Notes under the pieces: model-generated
What the model was told of the DNA's origin: nothing
The model's input: the letters and a program-made list of their open reading frames with translations, nothing else
Database searches by the model: none
Position numbers and translations under genes: made by a program
Shown here: positions 44,399-51,749 of the stretch, in pieces
Layout: every line of letters starts with the position of its first letter
Position numbering within the stretch: the stretch's first letter is position 1
Source: JAFNAG01 sp963824985
GTDB taxonomy: Bacteria; Acidobacteriota; UBA6911
DNA: 64,000 nt
NCBI GenBank assembly: GCA_963824985.1
Contig: CAWGRQ010000002.1
Coordinates: forward strand, 1-64,000
Direction of reading: 5' to 3'

Positions 44399-44966
44399 TT
44401 CCCGTTTCGGCTCTTTGATACGACTCGATAAGCACGACCGAACGATAAAAATAATGAAGCCCGGACGCTACGGTAACCGACAAAGTGACATAAACGAGCG
44501 GGTCTATGATGTCGGCGACACTGGTGGTGAAGTTGGCCAGCATTACGACGGCTACGGTCGTGAGCTGGGCCGCGGTTGTGCACTTGCCCAGGAAACTCGG
44601 GGGGAAGGCAGTATGCCGGGTTTGCAGATGGATGATCAGGGATGCCAAAGCGATCAGCAGGTCTCTGCTGATCGATGTAACGGTCAACCAGATGGGAATG
44701 TGATAGATGACCGGCGCCGAAGGGACCGTAAGGGTGACGAAGGCCGCCGTTAGGAGCAGCTTGTCCGCCATCGGATCCAGAAATGAACCTAAAACCGTTT
44801 TCTGCCCTAATTTGCGGGCCAGCAGCCCGTCCAGGCCATCCGTTACCCCCGCCAGAACGAACACCAACATGGCACTCCTGATGTGCCCGTAGATGATCAG
44901 AAGCACGAAACAGGGGATGAAAATCATCCGCAGAATCGTCAATTGATTGGCGTAGGTCAAAACCAC
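44379..44966 (-). CDS. pgsA: CDP-alcohol phosphatidyltransferase, PgsA-type
   Basis: Forms phosphatidylglycerol-phosphate from CDP-diacylglycerol and glycerol-3-phosphate. 195 residues with several membrane helices. The signature DGLDGLLARKLG and, 8 residues later, SFLDPMADK match the DGxxAR...GxxxDxxxD motif of the superfamily. N-terminus NQLTILRMIFIPCFVLLI is typical of PgsA. Start ATG 44966. It leads the long minus-strand block. Confidence 0.9.
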   Translation of the reverse strand: MVLTYANQLTILRMIFIPCFVLLIIYGHIRSAMLVFVLAGVTDGLDGLLARKLGQKTVLGSFLDPMADKLLLTAAFVTLTVPSAPVIYHIPIWLTVTSISRDLLIALASLIIHLQTRHTAFPPSFLGKCTTAAQLTTVAVVMLANFTTSVADIIDPLVYVTLSVTVASGLHYFYRSVVLIESYQRAETGSGKKRN

Positions 44967-45180
44967 CGGAGCATTCTCCTTCAGGGAACTTTTAGCAGAT
45001 TCGTACGATTCCTGCCACCATCAAAATAGGCACTTCAAGATCCAAAGGATGAATATTTGACTCTCCCGGGGGTAAATTGACCTCTCAGCAAAAGCCTTGG
45101 ACCATCCGATATGATGACATGGCGAATGGGTCGGGGACTGTCCCTTTCCCCGCCGGGCAACCCACGGATAGGTCAGGCAG

Positions 45181-46284
45181 ATGTCACTTTCCGGAAATCT
45201 CAAAACCATGGATCTCGCTGAACTTCTTCAGTGGGTTACGCTCGGACGGAAGACCGGTTCCCTGACGTTTGTACGCAACAAGATAAAAAACCACATCTTC
45301 TTCAAAGATGGGAAAATCATCTCATCCAGGTCCAACGAGCCGACCAAGCAGCTGGGTCATTTCCTTCTGTATCAGGGAAAAATCAATGAGGTGCAACTGA
45401 AGCGGGCACTGGAAATCCAATTGCAGACGCGAATGGCCCTGGGCAAGATTCTGGTGCAGGAAGGGTACGTAACCCCGGAAGAGACGGAGAGGGCCCTGGT
45501 CGGACGCACCGAAGAGGTGATCTACGATCTCTTTCTGTGGGAGGAAGGGTACTTTCACTTCACTGCCGATGGCTTCAATCTCGAAGAACTCATTCTGATC
45601 AATCTGGACATTCACGCGATCATTTTCGAAGGGGTGCGCCGCAAGGATGAATGGGCGCGCATCCGCCAGGTTTTCCCGAGCAATGATGCGGTGCTCGCAA
45701 TCCGTCCCGGTCTGGACCTCAAGAGTCTTGCGCTCAAGCCGCTGCAGAAAAAGATGCTGTTTCTGATCAGCCAGCAGAAGAGCATTTCAGAGTTGATCCT
45801 CGAGCTGCACGGTTCGGATTTTCAGGTGAACTACGAACTATTCCAGCTCTATGACATGAATATCCTGGAGGTGAAAGAAGTACGTGCGCCCGCACCGCGG
45901 GCAGACGATCCCGCACTATGGCTGGCTCGCGGCCAGGAGCTCATGAAGGCAAAGAAATACGCGGAAGCCATTGCCGCGTTTCAGGAGGTACAGCGGCAGG
46001 ATCCTCAGAACTCCTGGGCCGACGAACTCCTGGAGCTTGCTGAAAAGGCCCTCTGCCAGGAGCTTTATGCGACCACGATTCAGAGCCACATGATCCCCTG
46101 TTTTCTTGTGGACGAATCGTCACTCACGCGCTTCGCCCTGACCCACCAGGAAGGGTTTGTCGTTTCCCGCATCAACGGCGCCTGGGACGTGAAATCGATT
46201 GTCATGCTGTCGCCGCTGCCCGAACTGGAAGTCCTTCAGATTCTCGACAAGCTGATCAAACTCGAGCTCATCACCCTGAAATAG
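45181..46284 (+). CDS. DUF4388 (PATAN-type) protein with TPR-like segment
   Basis: 367 residues, cytoplasmic. The N-terminal ~95 residues are a DUF4388 domain (MDLAELLQWVTLGRKTGSLT, IFFKDGKIISS, LGHFLLYQG), seen mostly in acidobacteria and deltaproteobacteria and linked to signalling. A middle segment (KILVQEGYVTPEETERALVG, VIYDLFLWEEGYFHF) repeats the theme. A TPR-like helix pair lies near residues 240-290 (WLARGQELMKAKKYAEAIAA). ATG 45181 follows AGGTCAGGCAG. It diverges from pgsA with 214 bp between, so both promoters lie there. Exact role not known. Confidence 0.82.
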   Translation: MSLSGNLKTMDLAELLQWVTLGRKTGSLTFVRNKIKNHIFFKDGKIISSRSNEPTKQLGHFLLYQGKINEVQLKRALEIQLQTRMALGKILVQEGYVTPEETERALVGRTEEVIYDLFLWEEGYFHFTADGFNLEELILINLDIHAIIFEGVRRKDEWARIRQVFPSNDAVLAIRPGLDLKSLALKPLQKKMLFLISQQKSISELILELHGSDFQVNYELFQLYDMNILEVKEVRAPAPRADDPALWLARGQELMKAKKYAEAIAAFQEVQRQDPQNSWADELLELAEKALCQELYATTIQSHMIPCFLVDESSLTRFALTHQEGFVVSRINGAWDVKSIVMLSPLPELEVLQILDKLIKLELITLK

Positions 46285-46293
46285 ACCGCGGGA

Positions 46294-47115
46294 TCAGGCT
46301 CGAGCCGGCTGGCGGAGGATTGCGGATACCTCTGCAAGGGCGCGGGCAACGCGTGGGCCATACCAGCTCAGAAGTTCCCCTTCCACGATATGAATGCGAC
46401 TGTGGCGCACGGCAGGCACATCATTGCCCATCGCGGCGAACCCGTGCCTGTCGTCCTCGGTAAAATGGTAGGGCTCGGTCGGCAGGAGGATCACTTCGGG
46501 GACCCGTTTTGCGGCCTCCTCCAGCCGAAACTCAGGGTAGCGCTCAGGGCAATCCTCGAATATATTGGTCCCTCCGCAGCTGCGGATCACGTTGTCGACG
46601 AAGGTATCACGGTTGATGGTCATGTAGGGATCCTTCCAGATCGGGCAGAGGACCCGGACCGGGGGATCGGGCGCCTGCGCCCGCGCCGCATTGAGGGCTG
46701 TTTCGATGTCATTCACAATAGCCTCCGCGCGCCGCTCGGAACCGGTCAGGGCGGCCATATCGAAGATCATTTTCACGCAACCCGCGACCGTTTTTGGAAA
46801 CGTTACAAACACCGGCAAGCCGGCCCGTTCCAGCAACTCGACCTGGTGTCTGCGATTTTCCTCTGCGTTGGCGATGACCAGGTCGGGTGCGAGGGTGAGC
46901 ACCCTTTCGGTGAAGAAGTTCTTGGTCCCGCCCACCCGAGTTTTGAATCGGACCTCCGCGGCCGGGTGAACGCAATAGTCCGTAATGCCCACGATGCGGT
47001 CTCCGGCGCCCAGGGCGAAAAGGGTTTCGGTTATGCTGGGCACCAGGGAAACAACGCGCCGCGCCGGCGCATCCAGGCGAATTGTCCGCATCAGATCGTC
47101 TTTTCGCTCCATCAT
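46294..47115 (-). CDS. BtuF/TroA-type metal- or corrinoid-binding protein without signal peptide
   Basis: 273 residues with the helical-backbone periplasmic binding fold of class III (RRVVSLVPSITETLFALGAG, GITDYCVHPAAEV, GTKNFFTERVLTLAPDLVIA, and PDPPVRVLCPIWKDPY). No signal peptide or lipobox is visible: the N-terminus reads MMERKDDLMRTIRL. Such leaderless homologs are found in several phyla and are often named cobalamin-binding proteins; their role is unclear. It converges with the DUF4388 gene. A second, exported btuF is part of the btu operon at 55.9 kb. Confidence 0.82.
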   Translation of the reverse strand: MMERKDDLMRTIRLDAPARRVVSLVPSITETLFALGAGDRIVGITDYCVHPAAEVRFKTRVGGTKNFFTERVLTLAPDLVIANAEENRRHQVELLERAGLPVFVTFPKTVAGCVKMIFDMAALTGSERRAEAIVNDIETALNAARAQAPDPPVRVLCPIWKDPYMTINRDTFVDNVIRSCGGTNIFEDCPERYPEFRLEEAAKRVPEVILLPTEPYHFTEDDRHGFAAMGNDVPAVRHSRIHIVEGELLSWYGPRVARALAEVSAILRQPARA

Positions 47116-47251
47116 GATTCTTCATTATACATCGAGGCCGCCGGCCGCCCTCGCCGGTCAGAGAAACAGAGGTGCAATCGGAAGTGAGAGTCACCCCTGG
47201 AAAAATCAAAGCAAAAACGCCACGGATTATGTGGATCACACAGGTTTATTT

Positions 47252-47528
47252 GCATCTGTTTAGCCGATGCTGAACAGCAGAACGCAAAGACGCAAGGACG
47301 CAAAGAGGTTCCTTTCGGTTCGCGGGCATGGGCGGCCTTCGGCCGCATCCTTGGGCGAGCCGCGGGAGAAAGCGCAATCCTCCTGAGTAGCCGCTGCCCG
47401 CGCTTTCTCCCGCGGCTCGCCCAAGGATGCGCCAGCGCGAAGCGCTGCGCCCACGCCTGTTGCTCAGTGTCGATCTTTGCGCCTTCGCGCTATGCTTCTT
47501 CATCCATTTGATTTGGCTAAACAATTAC
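47252..47528. repeat. R1 repeat element, copy 4 (long form with 32-bp hairpin)
   Basis: About 277 bp, same orientation as copies 1 and 3. Perfect inverted arms 47344-47375 and 47400-47431 (32 bp each) surround a 24-base loop whose reverse complement resembles the loop of copy 2 (GGGCAGCGGCTACTCAGG against GGGCAGGGGCTACCATGA). One base pair in the stem differs from copy 2 on both arms (C-G there, G-C here). Outer ends as in the other copies. Confidence 0.9.
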
Positions 47529-47739
47529 GTTTATTTTATAAGGCTTGATCAAGCTCTGGGCCGCCGGCGAGATTTATTGTATCCGTGCGATTCGTGCAGC
47601 CTTTGGCATTTTTGCCTTTTGGCTTAAATCGTTCTGAAACCGGCCTCAAGCTACGGACTCCCACTTCCTATTACACCCGAGAAACAGGGTGAGAGGGTTT
47701 ATTGAAATCGCGTCCCCGGCGGTTTGTCTGCAAATGTCG

Positions 47740-47745
47740 TATAAT
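47740..47745 (+). promoter_or_regulatory. -10 box (TATAAT) of the HD-domain gene
   Basis: A perfect TATAAT 26 bases before the ATG of the HD gene. The hexamer 17 bases upstream (GGCGGT) is a poor -35, so the promoter would rely on the -10 or on an activator. Short 5' leader with AGGAG. Confidence 0.5.
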
Positions 47746-47771
47746 GCACAATCTTCCTGGAAGGAGTGGCC

Positions 47772-49016
47772 ATGAAAGAAAAGGTGCTGCGGGATGCCGT
47801 TCACGGAGACATCGAACTCGATCCGCTTGAAGTCGAATTGATCGACACTCCGGAGTTCCAGCGGCTGCGGGGAATCAGGCAGCTGGGGACTGCCTGCCTG
47901 GTGTATCCTTCCGCAACCCACACCCGTTTTGAGCACAGCCTGGGTACATCCTGGATGGCACGGCGCATGATCGAAGCCCTCAGGCGCACCAGCACCATTT
48001 CCGCCGATGCCGCCGCCACGATTCGGGTGGCGGCGCTGCTCCATGACATTGCCCATATTCCATTCGGCCATACCCTTGAAGACGAACGACGGGTTCTCCC
48101 GCGGCACGATAAGGATGAGGCCCGGTTTGCCCATTTTCTTCTCGACTCCACGCTCGCGCAGCGGCTGAGGAACTCCGGGTGTCAGGATGAAGTGTTGGGC
48201 ATTCTGCGAGGCGAGGCCGGGTTTGCTTCCGATATCGTCGCCGGGGCAATAACCGCCGATCTGCTTGATTACCTGAGACGCGACACTTATTTTGTCGGCT
48301 TCTCCCAATACTACGATGCCCGGGTGTTCCATTCTTTCATCCTGAATGACGGCCGATTCGTCATCAACCTGGCGAAGCACGGAGTGCGGCGCCATGATGC
48401 ATTGTCCGAGCTGATTAACCTGCTCCGCATCCGATATACGTTGTCCGAGCGCGTCTACTTTCACCATACCAAAATAGCTTCGGGAGCGATGATTTCCAAG
48501 GCGGTGGAGCTGGCGATGGCCTCCGGCCTGCGGCCCGAGGATTTGCGCCGGCTTAAGGATGAAACTCTGATCTGGACGCTGCGGGAGCGCTACGGGGATC
48601 ACCCGGCGATCGATTATCTGGTCAATTGTCTTGAAGCGCGGCAGCTCTACCGTGCGTGTTTCGTTCTGACGGCCGATGTGGGGGAAACCCGCCAGAGGGA
48701 GATTGTGAGCCGGTTTCACGAAAATGCCGAAGCGCGGGAGGATCTGGAGGCGCGCATCGCCGACGCGGCCGGACTGCAGCCGTATCAGGTGATTGCCTAT
48801 TGCCCTTCAATCGGCATGTCCCTTCCGGAAGCCGAAGTGCCGGTCATGCTCGAGACCGGCGAGGTAGTTCCCCTGTCCGGGAGCAACAACGAGGAGATCA
48901 GGATCCTCAAGCTCAAGCACAAAGCGCTGTGGAAATTCTTCGTCTTCATCGACCGGAATGCATGGGCGCGGAGCGAGCCGGCGCGCGCCGCGGCGGAAAC
49001 ACTCCTGGGCGAGTAA
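47772..49016 (+). CDS. HD-domain phosphohydrolase, dNTPase-like
   Basis: 414 residues from ATG 47772 (AGGAG five bases upstream). The opening (VLRDAVHGDIELDPLEVELI, then IDTPEFQRLRGIRQLGT) is typical of the SAMHD1/dGTPase-like HD superfamily. Metal-binding residues are His in RFEHSLG, then His91-Asp92 in LLHDIAHIPFGHTLED, and Asp in ADLLDYLRRD. Substrate unknown; family members hydrolyse dNTPs or other nucleotides. It stands alone between repeats R1 copy 4 and R2 copy B. No frameshift. Confidence 0.9.
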   Translation: MKEKVLRDAVHGDIELDPLEVELIDTPEFQRLRGIRQLGTACLVYPSATHTRFEHSLGTSWMARRMIEALRRTSTISADAAATIRVAALLHDIAHIPFGHTLEDERRVLPRHDKDEARFAHFLLDSTLAQRLRNSGCQDEVLGILRGEAGFASDIVAGAITADLLDYLRRDTYFVGFSQYYDARVFHSFILNDGRFVINLAKHGVRRHDALSELINLLRIRYTLSERVYFHHTKIASGAMISKAVELAMASGLRPEDLRRLKDETLIWTLRERYGDHPAIDYLVNCLEARQLYRACFVLTADVGETRQREIVSRFHENAEAREDLEARIADAAGLQPYQVIAYCPSIGMSLPEAEVPVMLETGEVVPLSGSNNEEIRILKLKHKALWKFFVFIDRNAWARSEPARAAAETLLGE

Positions 49017-49033
49017 TGAGCAGGGTCCATAAA

Positions 49034-49235
49034 GACTATAGCCTTTTAGGCTGCAGGCTATGGGCATGGATCAACCTTCGCGCTGTCGGGAGCCCTTCCG
49101 GACTGTCACGCATGCCTGACAGTCCTTCAAGGCCCTCGATCCAACGCTACATGGCAGAAGCTGATGATAAATGCGGTTGGCACGCCTCAACCTTTTGGAT
49201 TGTGGCTGCAGCCTGCAGCCTAACAGGCTACAGCC
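49034..49235. repeat. R2 repeat element, copy B
   Basis: About 202 bp, inverse to copy A at 38242-38437. Left end GACTATAGCCTTTTAGGCTG, right end CAGCCTAACAGGCTACAGCC; the two are inverted relative to each other. The centre has CACGCATGCCTGACAGTCC. It lies between the converging HD gene and the HpaI-type aldolase gene, 17 bp past the HD stop. Confidence 0.8.
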
Positions 49236-49247
49236 TTGTACCGCGGT

Positions 49248-50054
49248 TCATGGCAGCGGCAGACTCTCCCTGGCGCCGCACTTGCGTGCCGCCATGGCTG
49301 CCTGCACCTGGCGCAGGGCCGCCTCCGCGCCGGTCTTCATGCAGGTGACATCGCTGGCGCAGAATAGCAGGTCAACCCCTTCGGCGATCCAGAAGGCGAA
49401 GTCGGCTGCAGGCGATGCAACCGCCACCCGTTTGCCGTGCTTTCTCACCGCCGCGATGATCGTTTTCGCCGCCTCCACAACCCTGGGGTGACCGGTCTGA
49501 TAGGGGACATCCAGGCTTGCCGACAGGTCCGCCGGGCCGATCAGGATGTCGATCCCCGGAACGGCGCACAGCTCGTCGGCGCGCTCCACGGCGTCCGCGG
49601 TCTCGATTTGCGCCATCAGGCAGAGATCCCGGTTCACCCGCAGCTGCTCCGCGGCGCTATCTCCCAGACCATAGCCGACCGCCCGGGAAGCAGGGAAACA
49701 TCCGCGTCTCCCTTCGGGCCGGAACCGGGCGTTGCGAATGAATTCCCCGAGCATCTCCGGCGAGGTCGCCATCGGGATGTCGATGATGTCCGGCCCGCAC
49801 TCTGCGGCGCGCAACACGTGTTCGCGATGCTCGTTCGGAATCCGAATCATGGTGAGCATCCCGAGACCCGAGGCTATCCGGCACAAGTCATGAGCCTGGG
49901 CAAAGCTGATGGGGCAGTGCTCCATGTCGAACCAGACGGCGTGATAACCCAGACCGGCGGCAATCTCCAGAAAAATCGGATCGTAAAAATATACTCCGGC
50001 CCCGAACAGCGGGCTGCCCCTCTGCTCCTGCAGAGCGCGCTGCAAACGATTCAT
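49248..50054 (-). CDS. HpcH/HpaI-family aldolase
   Basis: 268 residues from ATG 50054. Class II, metal-dependent aldolases of this family split or join 2-keto-3-deoxy acids (pyruvate plus aldehyde). Typical features: FGAGVYFYDPIFLEIAA, WFDMEHCPISFAQ, RIPNEHREHVLRAAECG, MAQIETADAVERADELCA, and IDILIGPADLSASLDVP. Likely metal ligands are the Glu of QIE and the Asp of PADLS. Thirteen bases after the regulatory-repeat gene, so probably in one transcript with it. Physiological substrate not predictable here. Confidence 0.9.
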   Translation of the reverse strand: MNRLQRALQEQRGSPLFGAGVYFYDPIFLEIAAGLGYHAVWFDMEHCPISFAQAHDLCRIASGLGMLTMIRIPNEHREHVLRAAECGPDIIDIPMATSPEMLGEFIRNARFRPEGRRGCFPASRAVGYGLGDSAAEQLRVNRDLCLMAQIETADAVERADELCAVPGIDILIGPADLSASLDVPYQTGHPRVVEAAKTIIAAVRKHGKRVAVASPAADFAFWIAEGVDLLFCASDVTCMKTGAEAALRQVQAAMAARKCGARESLPLP

Positions 50055-50067
50055 ATGCGGACCTCTC

Positions 50068-51639
50068 TTATCTGCCCGGAGCGGGCGGGGGGAACTGCAC
50101 CAGGATTTCTCCAAACAGAAATCCCTTCCGGACCTCCACCCGTTCGCGGGTCGCCAACTGGACGTTGTCGGTGGTTGCGCTGAGCACGGATTGAATCTGA
50201 AGCGTATACGTGCCGGGCGCTATATCCGTGATCATAAAGGCGCCCCGCTCGTCGCTGAAGGACCTCTGGTATTCCTCGCCGCCGGGCTTGGCGGCCGTGT
50301 CGCGCAGGTGGACCACAAAACGTTTGATCGGGATCCCATGGGAGTCAATGACGCGCCCGTACAGCCCCGCCTCGACACGCTTCATGCGCACCACCACTTC
50401 GGGGGGCGGCGGATTGTTGACGTCAAAGGTGAGCCGCTGGTCCAGGTATCCCAGCCTCGTAATCTTGATTTCCCGCACCGGGGGATACGAAAGCGGCAGC
50501 GAAAACCGTCCGGCCTTGTCCGTGAGCGCGGCCCCGTCATACTTGCCTTGCGCGCCGCCGGTACCCCATATGCTCACCAGCGCCTCCGGGACCGCGCCGC
50601 CCGATTCGGCAATAACCCGGCCTTTCAGCGCCGGACGATCCTCAAGAACCACGTTGGGCGGCGGTGCCTTCGGATCGAGAAGGATCGTGCGGCTCAAGTA
50701 ACCGTCGGCGGACACGGTGCAATCAAAAGGGCTCAATTCCAGGGGCAGGGAAACCTCGATCAGGCCTTTTCCATTACCTCCGGCCAGCTTGAATTGCCCC
50801 GGTGCCGAGGCGGTCGCATAGGCGATGCCCTCACCCCGGCCGTTCTTCACGGCAAAGGAAATGGGGATTGCCGGAGAAAGATGGAAGTCGATTTGCTGGG
50901 ATTGCCCCGCTTTCAGGGTGCCCAGCTCTTCCCCGAAGGTGAATCCGCGGGCGGAGGCGATTACCGCCACATCGCCATCCGGGAGCCCCTCCAGGGTGTA
51001 CTTGCCGGCGGAATCCGTCAGTTGTCCCGCAGGGAAAATCACAGGATTATCGGCCACGATTGCGAGCGGGGGGGCATTTGCGACCACCAGGGCGCCTGCG
51101 ACCGGCGTGTCCTGCCGGTCGAATACAAAGCCGACCAGCGTGGCCTGGCCCGTCCTGAGCTGAAAGTCGCGCACCGTGGACCGGGTATCCCTGACCGGGA
51201 GGAATGCCGTCATCCGGGCATAGCCTTCCTTGCGGATTCCGATCCAGAGGTTGGCTGCCGCATTGAGATGAAACTGATATTGCCCCTGATCATTAGAGAT
51301 GCCTGTTTCCAGGGGATTCGGTTGCTCGAAGGCCGGCGGCGACCAGCGGGGCGCGGACCGGTTGAGAGAGACTTCTGCTCCGGAGATCGTCTCCCCCATC
51401 TCGGAGGTGACTTTGCCGGTTACATCATACCCGGCATTTTGGCCGCGATCGGCGCCGTCCAGCGGCGTATATTCAGGCTCCGGTGGCGGCATGACCGACT
51501 CCGGCAGAGCCGCACCCGCGGGCTCAAGCCCGGGCTCCACGGGCTGGACGCGAAGCCGGGTGGTTGCATACCAGGCGACCCCTCCCAGCAGAATTATGAT
51601 TGCCAGGATCCAGAACCAGCGACTGATCTTTCGTGCCAT
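50068..51639 (-). CDS. Membrane-anchored protein with carboxypeptidase-regulatory-like repeats
   Basis: 523 residues from ATG 51639 (GGAGG upstream). One N-terminal membrane helix (FWILAIIILLGGVAWYA) anchors a long periplasmic or surface domain of beta-sandwich repeats, each like CarboxypepD_reg: DVTGKVTSEMGETISGAEV, TLVGFVFDRQDTPVAGALV, LKGRVIAESGGAVPEALV, LYGRVIDSHGIPIKRFVV. Such repeats are often protein- or sugar-binding. Function unknown. The linker after the helix is Pro/Glu-rich. Confidence 0.82.
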   Translation of the reverse strand: MARKISRWFWILAIIILLGGVAWYATTRLRVQPVEPGLEPAGAALPESVMPPPEPEYTPLDGADRGQNAGYDVTGKVTSEMGETISGAEVSLNRSAPRWSPPAFEQPNPLETGISNDQGQYQFHLNAAANLWIGIRKEGYARMTAFLPVRDTRSTVRDFQLRTGQATLVGFVFDRQDTPVAGALVVANAPPLAIVADNPVIFPAGQLTDSAGKYTLEGLPDGDVAVIASARGFTFGEELGTLKAGQSQQIDFHLSPAIPISFAVKNGRGEGIAYATASAPGQFKLAGGNGKGLIEVSLPLELSPFDCTVSADGYLSRTILLDPKAPPPNVVLEDRPALKGRVIAESGGAVPEALVSIWGTGGAQGKYDGAALTDKAGRFSLPLSYPPVREIKITRLGYLDQRLTFDVNNPPPPEVVVRMKRVEAGLYGRVIDSHGIPIKRFVVHLRDTAAKPGGEEYQRSFSDERGAFMITDIAPGTYTLQIQSVLSATTDNVQLATRERVEVRKGFLFGEILVQFPPPAPGR

Positions 51640-51749
51640 TTCGACCTCCGGCTTCCGTCTCACGCCCGTCCTTCAGGCCGGTGCGGTTCGCGGGTTGCGT
51701 TCCTCATTCTAAGATTGAGGGACAGGCGACTCAACCTCGAAATTCGCGG

